Shown one piece after another: positions 62,901 to 64,000 of a stretch of 64,000 nt of DNA. The translations under genes and the position numbers were made by a program. This DNA is from Schaalia canis (lineage in GTDB: Bacteria > Actinomycetota > Actinomycetes > Actinomycetales > Actinomycetaceae), in contig NZ_RQZF01000003.1 in NCBI RefSeq assembly GCF_003858455.1, forward strand, positions 1 through 64,000, read 5' to 3'. Under the pieces are notes generated by a model. That model was not told where the DNA came from. It did no database searches and was given only the letters and a program-made list of their open reading frames with translations. Within the stretch, counting starts at the first letter, position 1, and each line of letters opens with the position of its first letter.

Positions 62901-63997
62901 TTCTTACCCCCAGACGTAAGCCCGCTACGGAACTCGACCACGTCCCCGTCGGCCATGACGTAGTCCTTGCCTTCCATGCGCACGCGGCCAGCCGCGCGAG
63001 CCTCGGCAACAGAACCGTAGGTCACCAGGTCCTCGTAGGACACGATTTCGGCCTTAATGAAGCCCTTCTGGAAGTCCGTGTGGATGACGCCGGCGGCCAC
63101 AGGAGCGGTATCGCCTTTGTGGATGGTCCAGGCGCGCGCCTCCTTGGGGCCGGCGGTCAGGTAGGTCTGCAGGCCAAGGGTGTCAAAGCCGACGCGAGCC
63201 AGCTTATCCAGGCCTGACTCGGACTGGCCGGATTCTTCGAGCATCTCGCGGGCGTCGTCCTCGTCCAGTTCGACAAGCTCTGCCTCGAACTGGGCGTCCA
63301 GGAAGATCGCGTCTGCGGGGGCCACCAGTGCGCGCAGTTCATCCTGCTTGGCCTGGTCAGCCATGCCGTCAGCATCCATGTTGAACACGTAGATGAAGGG
63401 CTTGGTGGTCATGAGCTGGAAGGACTTGAGGGCGTCCTGGTCCAGGGGCGCACCCTCGGGGCCGGAGAGGACGTGACCCTTTTCAAGGATTTCCAGGGCG
63501 GCGCGGGCGGTGTCGAGGACGATCGGGTCGGTCTTCTTGCCGCGCACTTCCTTTTCCAGACGCGGGATGGCCTTCTCCAGGGTCTGCATGTCGGCCAGGA
63601 TCAGCTCGGTGGCGATAGTCTCAATATCGTTGGCGGGCTCGACCTTGCCATCAACGTGGATGACGTCGGGGTCGGTGAATGCGCGCGTAACTTGGCAGAT
63701 AGCGTCGGCCTCGCGAATGTTCGCGAGGAACTGGTTGCCCAGGCCTTCGCCTTCGGAGGCACCGCGGACGATACCGGCAATGTCAACGAAGGACACGGTG
63801 GCGGGCAGGATGCGTTCGGAGCCGAAAATGTCGGCCAGGCCCTGTAGGCGCGGGTCGGGCAGGGGTACCACGCCGACGTTGGGTTCGATGGTGGCGAAGG
63901 GGTAGTTCGCGGCCAGAACGGTGGCGCGGGTCAGGGCATTGAACAGGGTCGACTTGCCGACGTTGGGCAGTCCCACGATTCCGATAGTAAGAGACAC
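62897..63997 (-). CDS. ychF: Redox-regulated ATPase YchF (Obg-like)
   Basis: YchF is a conserved ATP-preferring member of the Obg GTPase family bound to ribosomes. The 366-residue protein has the P-loop IGIVGLPNVGKSTLFNALT, DIAGIVRGASEGEGLGNQFL, the altered base-recognition NxxE-type region (FIYVFNMDADGM) and the C-terminal TGS domain (TAGPKEARAWTIHKGDTAPVAAGVIHTDF). GTG 63997 gives the normal N-terminus, so the gene is complete. The downstream restriction gene is coupled by a four-base overlap, which is not a usual ychF neighbour. Confidence 0.96.
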   Translation of the reverse strand: MSLTIGIVGLPNVGKSTLFNALTRATVLAANYPFATIEPNVGVVPLPDPRLQGLADIFGSERILPATVSFVDIAGIVRGASEGEGLGNQFLANIREADAICQVTRAFTDPDVIHVDGKVEPANDIETIATELILADMQTLEKAIPRLEKEVRGKKTDPIVLDTARAALEILEKGHVLSGPEGAPLDQDALKSFQLMTTKPFIYVFNMDADGMADQAKQDELRALVAPADAIFLDAQFEAELVELDEDDAREMLEESGQSESGLDKLARVGFDTLGLQTYLTAGPKEARAWTIHKGDTAPVAAGVIHTDFQKGFIKAEIVSYEDLVTYGSVAEARAAGRVRMEGKDYVMADGDVVEFRSGLTSGGKK

Positions 63998-64000
63998 GCC

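Overview
The window comes from a moderately high-GC actinobacterium, most likely Actinomycetaceae (Actinomyces/Schaalia type). The clues are LytR-CpsA-Psr proteins closing a large cell-wall glycan locus, a secreted nuclease with an LAATG sorting signal, a stand-alone maltokinase of the GlgE type, an Rv1264-like adenylate cyclase, and the fdxA-dapC-gltA and purE-purK neighbourhoods. The genus is inferred from gene content, not from a marker gene. No rRNA or tRNA gene, CRISPR array or transposase was recognised.

Region 1 (1-32 kb) is a surface-polysaccharide locus. After the end of a secreted lysozyme-like protein come a YfhO-type membrane protein, an ABC polysaccharide exporter (Wzm/Wzt), a short coiled-coil protein, an RgpF-like protein and an RgpF-WbsX fusion, all on the + strand. 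A minus-strand operon (19630 down to 9089) then encodes a GT4, a nucleotide-sugar dehydrogenase, RmlA, a GT2/DUF2304 pair, a divergent WecB-like epimerase, a DUF2142 membrane protein, two further GT2 enzymes and a flippase. A + strand wecB is followed by a second minus operon (27681 down to 21017) with a WbpB/WbpE/WbpD-like trio, two GT4 enzymes and a second flippase. A second GT2/DUF2304 pair and two LCP transferases, which would attach the polymer to peptidoglycan, end the locus. Together these genes could make dTDP-sugar precursors and a diacetamido-uronic acid, build one or more polymers, export them by ABC and flippase routes, and anchor them.

Region 2 (32-55 kb) is mostly chromosomal core: galE, purE/purK, a two-component system, adenylate cyclase, maf, dapD, gltA, dapC, fdxA, typA, a mutarotase and small membrane or modifying proteins. 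Its striking feature is a family of near-perfect palindromes built on GCGAGTGGTC and its complement. One copy lies in almost every gap between transcription units (18 copies in the window, 17 of them between 33.1 and 55.1 kb). Two copies lie inside coding sequences (dapC and the mutarotase) and are read through in the same frame. This is the strongest candidate for something undescribed.

Region 3 (55-64 kb) has maltokinase, a DUF2231-cytochrome b5 fusion, a SnoaL-like protein, a DUF4143 ATPase, a MerR regulator, and a restriction-modification pair translationally coupled to ychF. No copy of the palindrome was seen there.
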